Assembly: GCA_012932295.1 (NCBI GenBank)
Contig: JAAONU010000009.1
Coordinates: 9,155,535 to 9,219,534, forward strand
Reading direction: 5' to 3'
Length of the DNA: 64,000 bases
Origin: Cyclina sinensis
Lineage: Eukaryota > Mollusca > Bivalvia > Venerida > Veneridae
In this document: piece after piece, positions 50,231-61,218 of the stretch
Layout: every line of letters starts with the position of its first letter
Position numbering within the stretch: position 1 is the stretch's first letter
Translations under genes and position numbers: made by a program
The notes under the pieces: model-generated
What the model was told of the DNA's origin: nothing
Databases searched by the model: none
Seen by the model: only the letters and a program-made list of their open reading frames with translations

Positions 50231-51062
50231 AAACAGACAGATAATCAGCAGAACCTCAAACAAATTTGCTTATATCATGAACAAATGTGCTTATATTACG
50301 TACAAATTATCATTTCTATTGTTGTTTTAAATACAAAATTCCAGTGACTGGGACAGACCAGTCTGTTTCACATCCAGGCAGAAGACAGCCTTTGCATTAC
50401 AACATAACACCATTTTAAAAACGTCTGACTTTCAAAGTAAGATTTTCAAATGACTTAATCTTCAGACTGTCTTTCCAAAACAAAAATACCTAGAACCCTG
50501 ATTAAGAGGTCACATGGTAACAAGTGATCATTACAATGTGACTGTAAAGGGTGAGGGTCACAGTCAAAAGCAGATAAGCATGTTAGGGGATTCTTCCATT
50601 ATCAAATGATTTTAAAAACCATTCATGGCAAAATATCTAAATGGTTTCAATACAACATCCGGCAGAAAAAATCGGACAGCAGTGCCTTATAATTATGTTT
50701 TCTATTATAGCCAAAATTACGTACCTACAGAAACTTTAAATTTTAAGATAAGCTGTAAATGTTAGTAGTTATACCTATTTTTTTCTACATTTAAAGTATT
50801 TATTCCACATGGCTGTCTTTGTCAAATTTTTTAATTACTTGACAGACAATTCACACATCTGAAACCTCTGAAAAGAAGTTGATTATCCAAACTGAATGAA
50901 TACAATAGTTCAAATTTCTTGAAAAGTAATAAGAAAAGTAATGACATGACATTTTTGGCACAAATTGACAAACTATTGATTCAAATTATAAACCTGTTTT
51001 CTTCTCTGACTGAAAGCTTTATTTACCAGCATAAGAATCAATAAAAAATAATATAAGTACAC

Positions 51063-51561
51063 ATTAAAACTCTAATATTCCTGCAGGGCAGAACTGTAAA
51101 ACTGATATACAGCAAAACTGTAATATCCCTACGGGGCAGAACTGTAACACTGATATACAGCCAAACTGTAATATCCCTACGGGGCAGAATTTAACACTGA
51201 TATACAGCAAAACTGTAATATCCCTACGGGGCAGAACTGTAACACTGATATTCAGCAAAACTGTAATATCCCTACGGGGCAGAACTGTAACACTGATATA
51301 CAGCAAAACTGTAATATCCCTACGGGGCAGAACTGTAACACTGATCTACAGTAAAGCTGTAATATCCCTAAGGGGCAGAAATGTAACACTGATCTACAGT
51401 AAAACTGTAATATTTCTATGGGGCAGAAATGTAACACTGATCTACAGTAAAGCTGTAATATTCCTATGGGGCAGACCTGTAATACTGATCTACAGTAAAA
51501 CTGTAATATTCCTATAGGGCAGAAATGTAACACTGATCTACAGTAAAGCTGTAATATTCCT
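51063..51561. repeat. 48-bp minisatellite, about ten units in two subfamilies
   Basis: The unit is AATATCCCTACGGGGCAGAA + CTGTAACACTGATATACAGCAAAACTGT. The left half (to about 51330) has CCCTACGGGG and GATATACAGCAAAACTG; the right half has TTCCTATGGGGCAG and GATCTACAGTAAAGCTG. The unit is a multiple of three, giving minus-strand ORFs of 80 and 93 codons without other support. Confidence 0.95.
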
Positions 51562-53568
51562 ATGAATTTAATGAGCTAAGCATATGAAATCTTATCAATA
51601 GTGAGAAGTTCTGATTTCAAACTGACTTCAGAATTCCCAATCAGAATCTAGAAAACAACCTCAACAAATATAGTTTACATTATTCATGAATATGCCTTGT
51701 ATAACAAACATCATGTGTTCAAAATGATAATACCCATATTTAAAATTTCTGAAACATTTAATATCAATTAACGATAATTTAAACTGACAATGAAATTCAT
51801 CCTACCTTGTATGTAAAATTTGAGGTTATCCATCACAACATGTAATTATTTTCTCAGCAGTACTGTAGTACTTTCACCACACAATATACTTTACCTACTG
51901 AAGCTGAAATAGTCCATTTATAGAAATCCAATATCAAATTTTTGTCAAGTTTTATTTAACAAATGGCTCAAATTTTCATTTTTGTGAAAGAAATGAAAAA
52001 TGCGACAAAAGGATAAATCATCTACAGTACTTGCTATTAACAAATGTGAGAAAAATACCAAATAAAGAATACAAACGTATTTCATGGCTCACTGGTCGCT
52101 GGATAGGTTTACAATCACTAAATAAGTTTAACGGCTAATCCAAAACAATTGAGAAAATATTGGTTTTTGCCTATTGCAAGAATAGATCAAACATTTAAAT
52201 ACAAATAACAATAGATTAACAGCTTTGTTTGTACATTCTCATATATTAGTATTTCAAACTGTATGGAAATTTTCATGTACCATATTGTCCATATTTTTTT
52301 TGCTACCATATTTACTCTTTTTCATGTCTGTGATCAGTCAATACCTTTATCTGTGTAATGATGTAGTATTTGTATTAATAATGACAAAAATCTTAAATTA
52401 AAATGCAAATAAATATAAACCCCTTACTCTTCCCTTTATGTCTTTGGTATGTTCCCTCCTGTTATATGGAGTTTCAGAAAAATCATAAGTCCTTGAGTTA
52501 TGCTCAGTCCAAAAGTTTCAGAATCTGAAACATACAAATTAAACAGAATCTACACTATCCTTTATTAACCCTTTTTTGCAAGGAAGTTAACTGTTAAACT
52601 ATTATGGTATTATTTTGCCAAGAAGATTGATATTAAATGAAATGCATAACTTTGCAAAGTTAAACTGAAAATCAACGGTTCCTGTCAAACAATTCTAGTT
52701 TCGACCTATCATTGAACTGGATTTTTTTCAAAAACCTAAAATGCACCCTGTACTGGCCATAAGTAAGTGTTGTTAATATTTACCTCATACCTGCCTGTCA
52801 TATAACTTGTTGTTTACTTTTATATATGAAATGTAAAAGAGGAAGTAACACTGTATGCAGATGAATAAGTCCATTTTGAGAAATACTGAGATAATTTTAT
52901 AAATGGCAAGATCTTCACACACATCAATCATTCCATATAGACCTCAAAAAGAGAGGATTGTTGCAACAGGATTTTTGTTGCTTAATTAACATGCTGATTA
53001 TTTTACAACTGATGAATAAATCTTAATTAAAGCTCATGTAGAGTGACATTATAAATCATGTGAAAATATGCTATTCAAAGTTATCCATTTTCCTTCCATC
53101 TGAATGTTGTTAATTAAGTAGAAGAAAATTGCGGTGCTAGTTAAATCTTCTTCATCTTAGAAAATCTGAACTAATTCAGATGTGACAAACATTTAAATTG
53201 TTGAACCAAACTAACCAAAAACTGTGTCACATCATTTCTGTGGCAACCATTACAAAACAATTATTTCCAAATTAATGAGTAAAACTTAAAAAAAAATAAA
53301 CATGGATCAAAAAGTAATCATTTATCTTTCAAAATTTGTTAAAATCTCAGGTTTTCTTGGGATTTAAACCTAGTTAAGAGTAGAAAATCACATGCTGAAC
53401 ACATGGTGTTCTGAAAAATCAATTAACTAGCATTAATTTATTAATTAGAGTTATGGGATTTCCTCCTCCGTTTTGGTGACTTTCAACTGTAGCAGATTTT
53501 GCCTGAATCAAAACTAATCAAAAGCTGTGTTTACCTTGAAATATTACAACTTGAAAATTGCAGGATGC
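51562..53568. other. Non-coding AT-rich stretch
   Basis: No exon, array or known repeat was recognised. Confidence 0.45.
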
Positions 53569-54252
53569 TATTGGACAATCAGTACAGACCTAAAATAGGT
53601 CTTTGATCAATACAATACATTGGACAATCAGTACAGACCTAATTGATCAATACAATACATTGGACAATCAGTACAGACCTAAAATAGGTCTTTGATCAAT
53701 ACAATACATTGGACAATCAGTACAGACCTAAAATAGGTCTTTGATCAATACAATACATTGGACAATCAGTACAGACCTAAAATAGGTCTTTGATCAATAC
53801 AATACATTGGACAATCAGTACAGACCTAAAATAGGTCTTTGATCAATACAATACATTGGACAATCAGTACAGACCTAAAATAGGTCTTTGATCAATACAA
53901 TACATTGGACAATCAGTACAGACCTAAAATAGGTCTTTGATCAATACAATACATTGGACAATCAGTACAGACCTAAAATAGGTCTTTGATCAATACAATA
54001 CATTGGACAATCAGTACAGACCTAAAATAGGTCTTTGATCAATACAATACACTGAACAATCAGTACAGACCTAAAATAGGTCTTTGATCAATACAATACA
54101 TTGAACAATCAGTACAGACCTAAAATAGGTCTTTGATCAATACAATACATTGAACAATCAGTACAGACCTAAACTAGGTCTTTGATCAATACAATACATT
54201 GAACAATCAGTACAGACCTAAACTAGGTCTTTGATCAATACAATACATTGTT
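53569..54252 (+). repeat. 49-bp minisatellite, about 14 near-identical units with internal hairpin
   Basis: The unit is AATACATTGGACAATCAGTA + CAGACCTAAAATAGGTCTTT + GATCAATAC. Each contains GACCTA-AAA-TAGGTC (6-bp stem) and the palindrome TTGATCAA. The second unit has lost the TAGGTC arm. The last four or five carry ATTGAACAATC and the final two AAACTAGGTC, which keeps the stem intact. There are no variable spacers, so it is not a CRISPR array. Confidence 0.95.
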
Positions 54253-54466
54253 ATCTCACTCCACCTTTTTTCGATCTACCTGATTTAAACACTAAGGAAT
54301 TTTACCTGTATAAAATTATCAAAAATCAGTGTCCGTTAGCCACACAATTATACCATGCATGTAAATTGTGTACTTCTGTGAACTAAATGGAGCAGTAGTC
54401 AAAATGATTAAGTAATCATGTCTTGAGCATATTCTGAGATACTTTAGTTTTGTGCCTACTTAAGTA

Positions 54467-54662
54467 CACAGGTGTTTGGCACATACCTATGTTAGTGTTA
54501 GCAGTACCTAGCCACTTCTGGACATACATTCTCCTCATATGCAATAATACAGACTGAAAAAAAGATATTTTCAGTGTATATATACAATATTTAAGGTGGA
54601 AACCTTTATGGAAAGGACAAGATACGCCTCATATAATCCTAGGTATGTGCCAAACACCTGTG
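54467..54662. mobile_element. ~196-bp inverted-repeat element (MITE-like)
   Basis: The terminal CAGGTGTTTGGCACATACC at 54469-54487 is matched by its reverse complement ending at 54660; with CA in front, the repeat is at least 23 bp. Weaker complementarity continues outwards (ACTTAAGTA / TATAAAGT), so the true ends may be further out. There is no coding capacity. Target duplication unclear. Confidence 0.6.
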
Positions 54663-54954
54663 CTTTATAAGTGTTTCTACAAGATCTTTAGTCTTACCAC
54701 CTATTTTTCTCGATTTCAGTTAAAATATCGCGCCCTGAAACAAATGGTGTTTTGTAAATAAAGGGAAATAATTATGCATCTACTCTTGTTGAGATCATTC
54801 AACAGTATGTGCGCTCGACAATAAAAAAAGATTATCACACAATTTGATCTTACTGGTCTTACTCGTAATAGTAGCTACGCCACTGAATGCCAAAAGTTTC
54901 TGGCGATAATCTACCTAACTACTTTTTTTTTACTTTTTTTTTTTTGCTTTAAGT

Positions 54955-55345
54955 ATGGTCTTTCGTCCGTCCGTCGCCCACGATTGACTTCAAACAATCT
55001 GGAGGTTAGATATTTGGTTGATAGTATCATCTAGTGGACCTTTACCAAAATCCAGTAAATCATGGCTCTGTGGTCAGAATATGCCCTGCACAAGGGGTCA
55101 TTCGATTTTACATAGTCATTTAGGAGAAAGTTTTTAAAAATCTTCATGTCTGAAATCACAGTGCTAGATATTTGGTGTGTACCATTATCTAATGGACCTC
55201 TACCAAATTATTACAAATCATGGCCCCTGGGTCAAAATTGGCCCCGCCCCAGGGTCACTTATTTTAATATTTTTACATAGTTATGTATGAAAAGGTTTTT
55301 TAAATCTTCTTGTTTGAAATCACAAGACCTAAAGCTTAAATATTT
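54955..55345 (-). mobile_element. Inverted copy of the CCAATTTTGACCC-core repeat
   Basis: The minus strand reads 'CCCTGGGGCGGGGCCAATTTTGACCC' in pieces, 'CCAAATATCTAGC' and 'GGTAGAGGTCCATTAGATAA', ending in GGGCGACGGACGGACGAAAGAC (plus 54958-54979), the same core and ACGG tail as the copy at 43500-44915. Confidence 0.7.
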
Positions 55346-55479
55346 TAATCCAGCAGTGCCTAGTTAATAAGGTGGGCTTTGGAAGCACTTGGCTCTCAAT
55401 CGTGTAACCCCACCGTCCCCCTTCCACTGGGTACCCCGTCCCTCCATTTTATTTTCATTGGTTGGACTAACCTTCATCC

Positions 55480-55800
55480 ACCATTGTCCTAGACCTTTAA
55501 CCTTGACCGTTATGTGACCTACTGACCTACTTACTTGTTTTTGAAGCTACGTAATTCAAATTTTATAATTTGTATAATTTTGCATACAGACTTCAACTAT
55601 GACATTAGTTGACCTTGACCTAATGATCCACTTCCTTGCTTTTAAAGCTACATCAATGAAATTTTAATTATATATTTATTAAATGATTTTGCATGCAGAC
55701 TTCAACTTTGCCCTTGACTTCCTATCACCTACTGACCTATTCCTTGTTTTTAAAGCTATGTCATCTAAATGTTAACTATTTGTATAAGTTTGCATACAGA
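55480..55800 (-). repeat. Degraded tandem units related to the 112-bp core at 2050-2820
   Basis: Three units of about 115 bp. On the minus strand they contain AGGTCAGTAGGTCA, TGTATGCAAAATTATACAAA and TTTAAAAACAAG words in the order seen in the composite element at 1446-3725. Confidence 0.55.
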
Positions 55801-56805
55801 CTTTCACTTTGATCATAGTTTATCTTATCCTGTCCATTTTATCTGTATGTTGACACATTTTTTTTGGTGGCATGACTATTCCCCCCACCCCACCCAACCC
55901 CACCCACAGAGCGAACCAGGATCATTCCTCTTTTTGGCGAGATCCCAACGTTTTTTAACCGTTCTAAAGGAAAACATCCAGGTGGCATGAATAATTCTGC
56001 AAATGGTGGAAACTGATATTGATATAATATATATACTGACATATACTCTACAAGTAAAAAGATCAAAAGACAGCATTTAGGACAAAATCAAAACATTTTC
56101 GAAGTACTGTAAGGGGACATTCCCTCCTTGGTCCTTTCCCGTGGCCCAAATGTTGGATAAATAGCTTCCGACACCCAGACTTGCTTGAGTTTGTCCCGCC
56201 TTTCATCTTAGGCTTTTTTCGGGAACATGCCAAGCCAAACCATAAAGGGAAACTACTCATACAGAATTATTTCTTATATATTATCTTCATTATACCCCTT
56301 TAATGATCGAAGAGTAATGTAGAAGGTCACTGTCATTCGCCGTAGGAGTGTCTCACCGTTGGCCGGGAACTACAGGTTTTCCCTCCGTCCATCCGCCAGT
56401 GTATTTGACTGTCCCTCTGCAATTACCGGATTATGTAAAAGATTAAAAGAATTGAAACTAAGTTTATGAAGCTTTGGTATGTAGGTACCACGATAGATGT
56501 CAATGTAAAGGTTTAAAGTTCTGACTTTGTTCTGTCTATATATGCGTCAGATAGACAATACATGTATTGAATTTGCAATTTTTCAAAACTTGCTTAGGCT
56601 AGATTCACAAAATAGCGAAAACTTAAATAGTATAGTTATACAGAGCTATACAAAAATTATGTACAAAAATATTGTTGTTAATTTATTCGTCTACCTGTGT
56701 GTCTGTCGGTCGGTCTGTGTAGGGTCATGCCATGGAAATCTTGATCATGCAGAACTCTTAATATACGGAAGCTACAGCCATGACTTTTAAAATGATACAT
56801 TTATA
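55801..56805. other. Non-coding stretch before the Tc1-like element
   Basis: It contains a C-rich tract (CCCCCCACCCCACCCAACCCC, near 55880) and a 10-bp direct repeat GGTGGCATGA at 55866 and 55981. No gene was recognised. Confidence 0.4.
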
Positions 56806-58193
56806 CTCCTCACAAAAAGTCAAGCAACAAACATTTAAACTGTGAAAACAATTTAATGAGACCTCAATAGTAAATGAATAGGTGCACAAATAGTCTTCAA
56901 CATTTCATCAAGTGAAATTTAACAAAGCATCTTGGAAATCCATTCCGATCTCACGATACTGTTCACAAAAAGTAAGGCACATGGAAAACAGGTGTTGTAA
57001 AATGTAAACAGCCAACGCAAATTTCAAACACTCCAGGTCAAAAACACGCGAAACCATTTTCAATAGCGTGTTGTGACCACCGTTAGCACCAATGCAGCCC
57101 CGAATGCGGTGTGGCAGCGAGGCAATTAAGCGGTCCAGCTGGTTGTGTGGGATGGCTCTCCACTCCCTCACAAGGGCTACTTCCAGGGCATCCAGAGTGT
57201 GGGGAAGGACGGGCATGCTATAAACAGCTCGCCTAAGAATGTCCCACACGTGTTCGATTGGGTTCAGGTCAGGAACAGCACAAGATCTGTACGTCGTCCA
57301 GCCCAGATGCCTCCTCAAACCATCAAACTGCCGCCCCCATAACGGTCGTGTTCTGCAATACCACAAGCCGCAAATCGTTCCCCTGGCTGTCTCCAAACTT
57401 CCTGACGCCCATCATTGAAATCCAAACTGAATCTGGACTCATCAATAAAAAGAACTCTTCTCCACTGATTCTGCCTCCAATCTGCATGTTGGCGAGCCCA
57501 GTTGAGACGAGTCTGACGCTGACTCAGGGGGACCCGTTGTGCTGGTCGGCGTGAACGGAAGTCAGCCTGGTGAAGCCTGTTCCGCACAGTTTAAGTGGAA
57601 ACTCTGGTTCCTGTGGCAGATTCCAGGTCGAATTGCAGTCTTCTGGCGGTCACAAAGCGTTGGCGCCTTGCAGAAGTGACAAGGTACCGATCCTCTCGTT
57701 GGGTTGTAGCCCTCGGACGACCACTTCTTGTTCTTGCCGAGAATTGCCCAGTTGCCTGGAAGCGTTGAAAGGCCCTGTGGATGACGCTTCTGTGGACCCC
57801 GAGCTAGCTAGCAACGTCACTCTGGGAAACACCACCCTGCAGCATTCCAATGGCATGAGCCACCTCAACTTCTGTCAAAACTCGCCGAACCATTGTCACT
57901 AGTGAAAACTGTACTGAAACTAGCCTGGATTTTCTTTTTAATGAGTGCAATGACGAAGCATAAAACGAAACTCAGTCTGAACAGTCTGATTTGACCAATA
58001 GAAAAACGTGAAATAGTATCTAAGACATCAAGTGCCGACTTCTCGCTTTGCACGTGCATCTTATGCTGAGTGTTAACGGTGTTAGGATGCAATGATTGCG
58101 TGCTTTTCTTCACTTGTTCACTTATGTGAATATATGTGTCATAGGACCAAAACGAGAAAGAAATGATTTTGTTGCTTGACTTTTTGTGAGGAG
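56806..58193 (-). mobile_element. Tc1/mariner-type transposon, internally deleted
   Basis: The inverted ends CTCCTCACAAAAAGTCAAG (56806 on) and its complement (ending 58193) are each flanked by TA, the target duplication expected of Tc1/mariner; TATA on both sides leaves the exact end ambiguous by two bases. It is about 1.39 kb and carries one degraded transposase frame on the minus strand. Because the ends are intact, a transposase from elsewhere could in principle still recognise it (inference). Confidence 0.85.
56908..57893 (-). pseudogene. Tc1-like transposase remnant lacking the second catalytic Asp
   Basis: It starts at ATG 57893 with a helix-turn-helix N-terminus (VEVAHAIGMLQGGVSQSDVA) and soon meets a TAG. 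The next block (57868-57650, frame-shifted) continues the DNA-binding region. 57587-57315 holds the first catalytic block (VLFIDESRFSLDF), preceded by a TAA and followed by a Trp-to-stop change. Near 57275-57285 the text passes directly to DLNPIEHVWDILRRA, the block with the catalytic Glu. The stretch in between, which in this family carries the second Asp, is missing. DDE chemistry is therefore impossible. The C-terminus runs to 56908. A dead copy on several independent counts. Confidence 0.85.
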
Positions 58194-58827
58194 TATACAT
58201 AGAGGTATGAAGATTATGATTGACAGTTTAATTTGTTCATATCTGTCCATCCAGAAAAATCTTCAGTGAAGTCGAAAAGTACTGGTTATGAAAACTGTTA
58301 TGGAAAAAATACTGGTTATAAAACCGTTATGTTTAAAGATAGCAGTAACAAATTTGAATATGAACTTATAAGCCAGAAGATAGAGATCTCTTCATCATGT
58401 ATTTTTCCGTCTGTCTGTCAATCCAGAAAGTATTGATCCTGCAATATCTCAAATAATATATTAGATAAGTTGTAAATAGAAAAAATGCATATATTTTCAA
58501 TATTTCAAAGCAAAAATCTGTAAAACTGAGGATTGACAGTTTATTTTAACACGAAAGTCATGAATTCCTGTATAGATTGCTATATCCTTCTACTGGCCGT
58601 CTTCGTTTAGGAGGTCTCCTCAAGTGACCTTGATCATACATAGGTTAAACCATATCCTTCAACATCAGTTAAAAAATGGGCAAACGTTAGAAATGCTGTT
58701 TGGTCGATATATTGAAAGAACAAATAGAAAACCTCTTGTAATTATTGAACATTCTTAAATATCAGTACGAAAACGAAATGTTTTGTACTGGGCATATTTT
58801 TGCCGTTTATTTATATAATACCTGTTA
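58194..58827. other. Spacer between two transposons
   Basis: Contains short local duplications (TACTGGTTATGAAAAC / TACTGGTTATAAAACC near 58285-58325). No gene was recognised. Confidence 0.45.
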
Positions 58828-59425
58828 CGGAATCCTGTTGGGGCCACTTAAAATGTCGTTGTCGGGCATATAGGTAGACCCTCAACAACGCGACGCGATA
58901 TCGCGAAAACGCGACGCAACATCGCGAAAATGCGATATGACCCTCGACAACGCGAAGCGACATCGCGACAATGTCAAACGAAATATCGCGATGTCGTATC
59001 TTACTGTCGCGCTATAAAAGCGCGAAATATCGCATTGTCGCTTTGCATTGTTGCGCGTCGTATAACGTCGTCGCGGTGTCGCTTCGCGTTGTCGCGATGT
59101 CGCGTCGAGTTGTCGTCCGTCGCGTTCTGCACTTGTGAAGGCCTCAACGCACGACAACGCGATACGACCCTCGACGCGTGATTATGCGACGCGACATTTT
59201 CACAATGTCGTATCGCATTGTCTCCCGTCGTGTCTGTCCCTGTACCATGACTCACGAAAATGCCAATCGACACTAGACAACACGACGCTACGCTCGAAAA
59301 GACGAAACGACACTAGACAATGCGACGCGACACAACGCGATACGATATTCAAATAAATGTCGCGTTGTCGAGCGTCTACATCTAAGTGCGACATCGATAT
59401 TTTAATTGGCCCCAACAGGATTCCG
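58828..59425. mobile_element. 598-bp TA-flanked MITE filled with CGCGAC-type words
   Basis: The ends CGGAATCCTGTTGGGGCC and its complement lie between TA dinucleotides (58826-58827 and 59426-59427), so a Tc1/mariner-type TA duplication is likely. Inverted similarity continues about 75 bp inwards with mismatches (TTAAAAT(G/A)TCG, GTAGAC(C/G)CTC(A/G)ACAACGCG). Almost all the interior is words such as CGCGAC, GTCGCG, ACATCGCG and TCGACAACGCG, arranged as nested inverted repeats, giving a strong CpG-rich island in AT-rich DNA. A TATAAAAG sits at 59013-59020 inside GCGC arms. Its right end is 117 bp from the FABP start codon. Short ORFs on both strands are chance products of the word repeats. Confidence 0.8.
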
Positions 59426-59542
59426 TAATCTGAATGATTGATCGTTATATTCAAAAGATCGAACCGAGTGTTCTATTTTTTATCCCTGACTACCCGCTTC
59501 GAGGTGTGCAATTTGTGCAGACAGTGAGTCTTAATAATGAAC

Positions 59543-59624
59543 ATGGACCTGTTCATAAAAATATTCGGTGGCACCTGGGTTTTCGACAGGGAGGAAAACT
59601 TAAGGAAATGTATGGAAGACATGA
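59543..59624 (+). CDS. Fatty-acid-binding protein (FABP/iLBP), exon 1
   Basis: 82 bp: 27 codons plus one base (phase 1), then the donor GTAAGT. The start ATG has a good context (AACATGG). An in-frame ATG at 59537 would add two residues, and an in-frame TGA at 59525 rules out anything longer. The peptide MDLFIKIFGGTWVFDREEN has the hallmark first strand of intracellular lipid-binding proteins, F-x-G-T-W followed by an acidic, Asn-containing helix start. Phase 1 after the first exon is the family's conserved intron position. The longer ORF at 59434-59628 is a different frame and not real. The start is only 117 bp right of the CGCGAC element. Confidence 0.88.
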
Positions 59625-60067
59625 GTAAGTATTGTATATATAGCTACTGAGTTGTTGTCGTTGTTTTATACGACTTGTTTTGTTTTCTTCCTCACTTTTA
59701 TGATTATTTAAAAATTGCCTGCACGTGTCATAACATAACGACACGTTTCACTATAGAACAATCACACGTAACTAAAACTTAAAAAGGCTAAATAGATTAA
59801 TATAAAATCAAACATTTCTGATTATGTTAAGGGTTGGAATAAAGGTTAAAATGACTTTGCACAAATCCGCACAAATCCTACTTCAAAATAAATATATGGT
59901 GTGAATATAAACTTTTTGTTAAAACCCTTCACAAAATCCCCCTGTTTTTGCTTTAGAGTATTTTATACTTAATATCACGAAAACTGTAATACCGGTATTT
60001 TTTTGCTGCTAAAAATAAACCCTGCTTAGAAATTTGGGCTAAATAAGTCACGAACGGAGACAGAACT

Positions 60068-60358
60068 CTGTAATAAATAGAAACAGACAAAAGGATGTAA
60101 TATATAGAAACAGACAAAACAAGGTAATAAATAGAAACAGACAAAACTATGTAACAAATAGAAACAGACAAAACTTTGTAATAAATAGAAACAGACAAAA
60201 CTATGTAATAAATAGAAACAGACAAAACAAGGTAATAAATAGAAACAGACAAAACAAGGTAATAAATAGAAACAGACAAAACAAGGTAATAAATAGAAAC
60301 AGACAAAACAAGGTAACAAATAGAAACAGACAAATCCAGTTAATAAATAGAAACAGAC
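60068..60358. repeat. 27-bp minisatellite, about eleven units
   Basis: The unit is AAGGTAATAAATAGAAACAG + ACAAAAC; early units vary (GATG, CTATG or CTTTG in place of CAAGG). The multiple-of-three unit opens minus-strand ORFs up to 126 codons, without other support. Confidence 0.95.
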
Positions 60359-60371
60359 ATATGGCAACTAA

Positions 60372-61063
60372 GGTGTACTGACATAATCCCCTTCGGACAA
60401 AATCCCCTTCGCATATCGGACAAAATCCCCTCCATGGGTGGACATAATCCCCTTCATGTTTTTGCAAGGCTAGACAAAATCCCCTTACCTAACCGGACAA
60501 AATCCCCTTGTTTCATAGGTTTAAAATCCGCTTGATTCATAGGTTTCTAGTGTATTATTATGCTCCATAAAAATTGATGAATAATGAACTTTTGCTTTTT
60601 GATTTATAATTATGTATCAAGTTAACCTTTATAATTATATAAGCTTGATAAGACATATTTTATTTGTTCAGATCAGTTATCAACCAAATTATCATTAAAA
60701 ACAATTTAATTAGTTTAGAAGTGTTCATTATAATTGTGGTAAATTATCAACTGCATAACAGATATATTTGATTAGGCAATTTCTTTAATTGTTTTAAATT
60801 GATTAGTATGAAAAACATTTTAATTTGTTTAACAGTGTTCATTTTAATTGTTTAAATTGTATGTAGCTCTCATACCCACTTTATAAACAGAAAATTCATC
60901 CAAGGGGGATTTTGTCCTAGGTAGCAATTTTATTGAGGGGATTTTGTCCACTTCAGAATTTCACACATGAAGGGGATTATGTCCACCCATGGAGGGGATT
61001 ATGTCCAGATATACAAATATACATGAAGGGGATTTTGTCCGAAGGGGATTTTGTCTGACATTC
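60372..61063. mobile_element. 692-bp foldback element built from GGGGATTTTGTCC words, 9-bp flanking repeat
   Basis: The left arm (60378-60530) has about seven copies of GGACAAAATCCCC or GGACATAATCCCC. The right arm (60903-61056) has six of the complement GGGGATT(T/A)TGTCC. Larger blocks also pair: CCATGGGTGGACATAATCCC on the left against its complement near 60978-61005, and the outer TAATCCCCTTCGGACAAAA. The arms flank an AT-rich centre of about 370 bp. GGCAACTAA stands on both sides (60363-60371 and 61064-61072) as a 9-bp target duplication, as for Mutator-like elements (assignment inferred). No ORF. It sits in FABP intron 1. Confidence 0.8.
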
Positions 61064-61218
61064 GGCAACTAACTATAGACAATGGCATAATGGCGACAAA
61101 TTGAGCCTACGAAACAATACTGTAAAACAATACTGTAATACTCTTTTTTATCTGCATTGGTATGAACTACGGATCTTTGTTTTCCTATTTTAGTTTTCTT
61201 ATGGTTTCTCTTTTTTAG

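Larger units (their letters stand above)
59625..61218 (+). other. FABP intron 1, holding an array and a foldback element
   Basis: A 1594-bp GT-AG intron (GTAAGT ... CTCTTTTTTAG). Besides the 27-bp array and the foldback element, only AT-rich sequence is seen. Confidence 0.8.

Noticed and set aside
53569..54252. CRISPR-like direct repeats
   Set aside because: Units are head-to-tail without unique spacers, and the genome is eukaryotic; it is a minisatellite.
55839..56066. Short ORFs around the C-rich tract
   Set aside because: No splice sites, domains or conservation clues; the composition is driven by the CCCCACCC tract.
57145..57902. Plus-strand ORFs in the Tc1-like element
   Set aside because: They lie antisense to the recognisable transposase blocks and show no similarity of their own.
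58882..59454. Arg-rich ORFs on both strands
   Set aside because: They are translations of the CGCGAC words of the MITE and are open in many frames at once.
59434..59628. 64-codon ORF overlapping FABP exon 1
   Set aside because: Its frame differs from the GTW-containing frame, which joins to exon 2 in the canonical phase.
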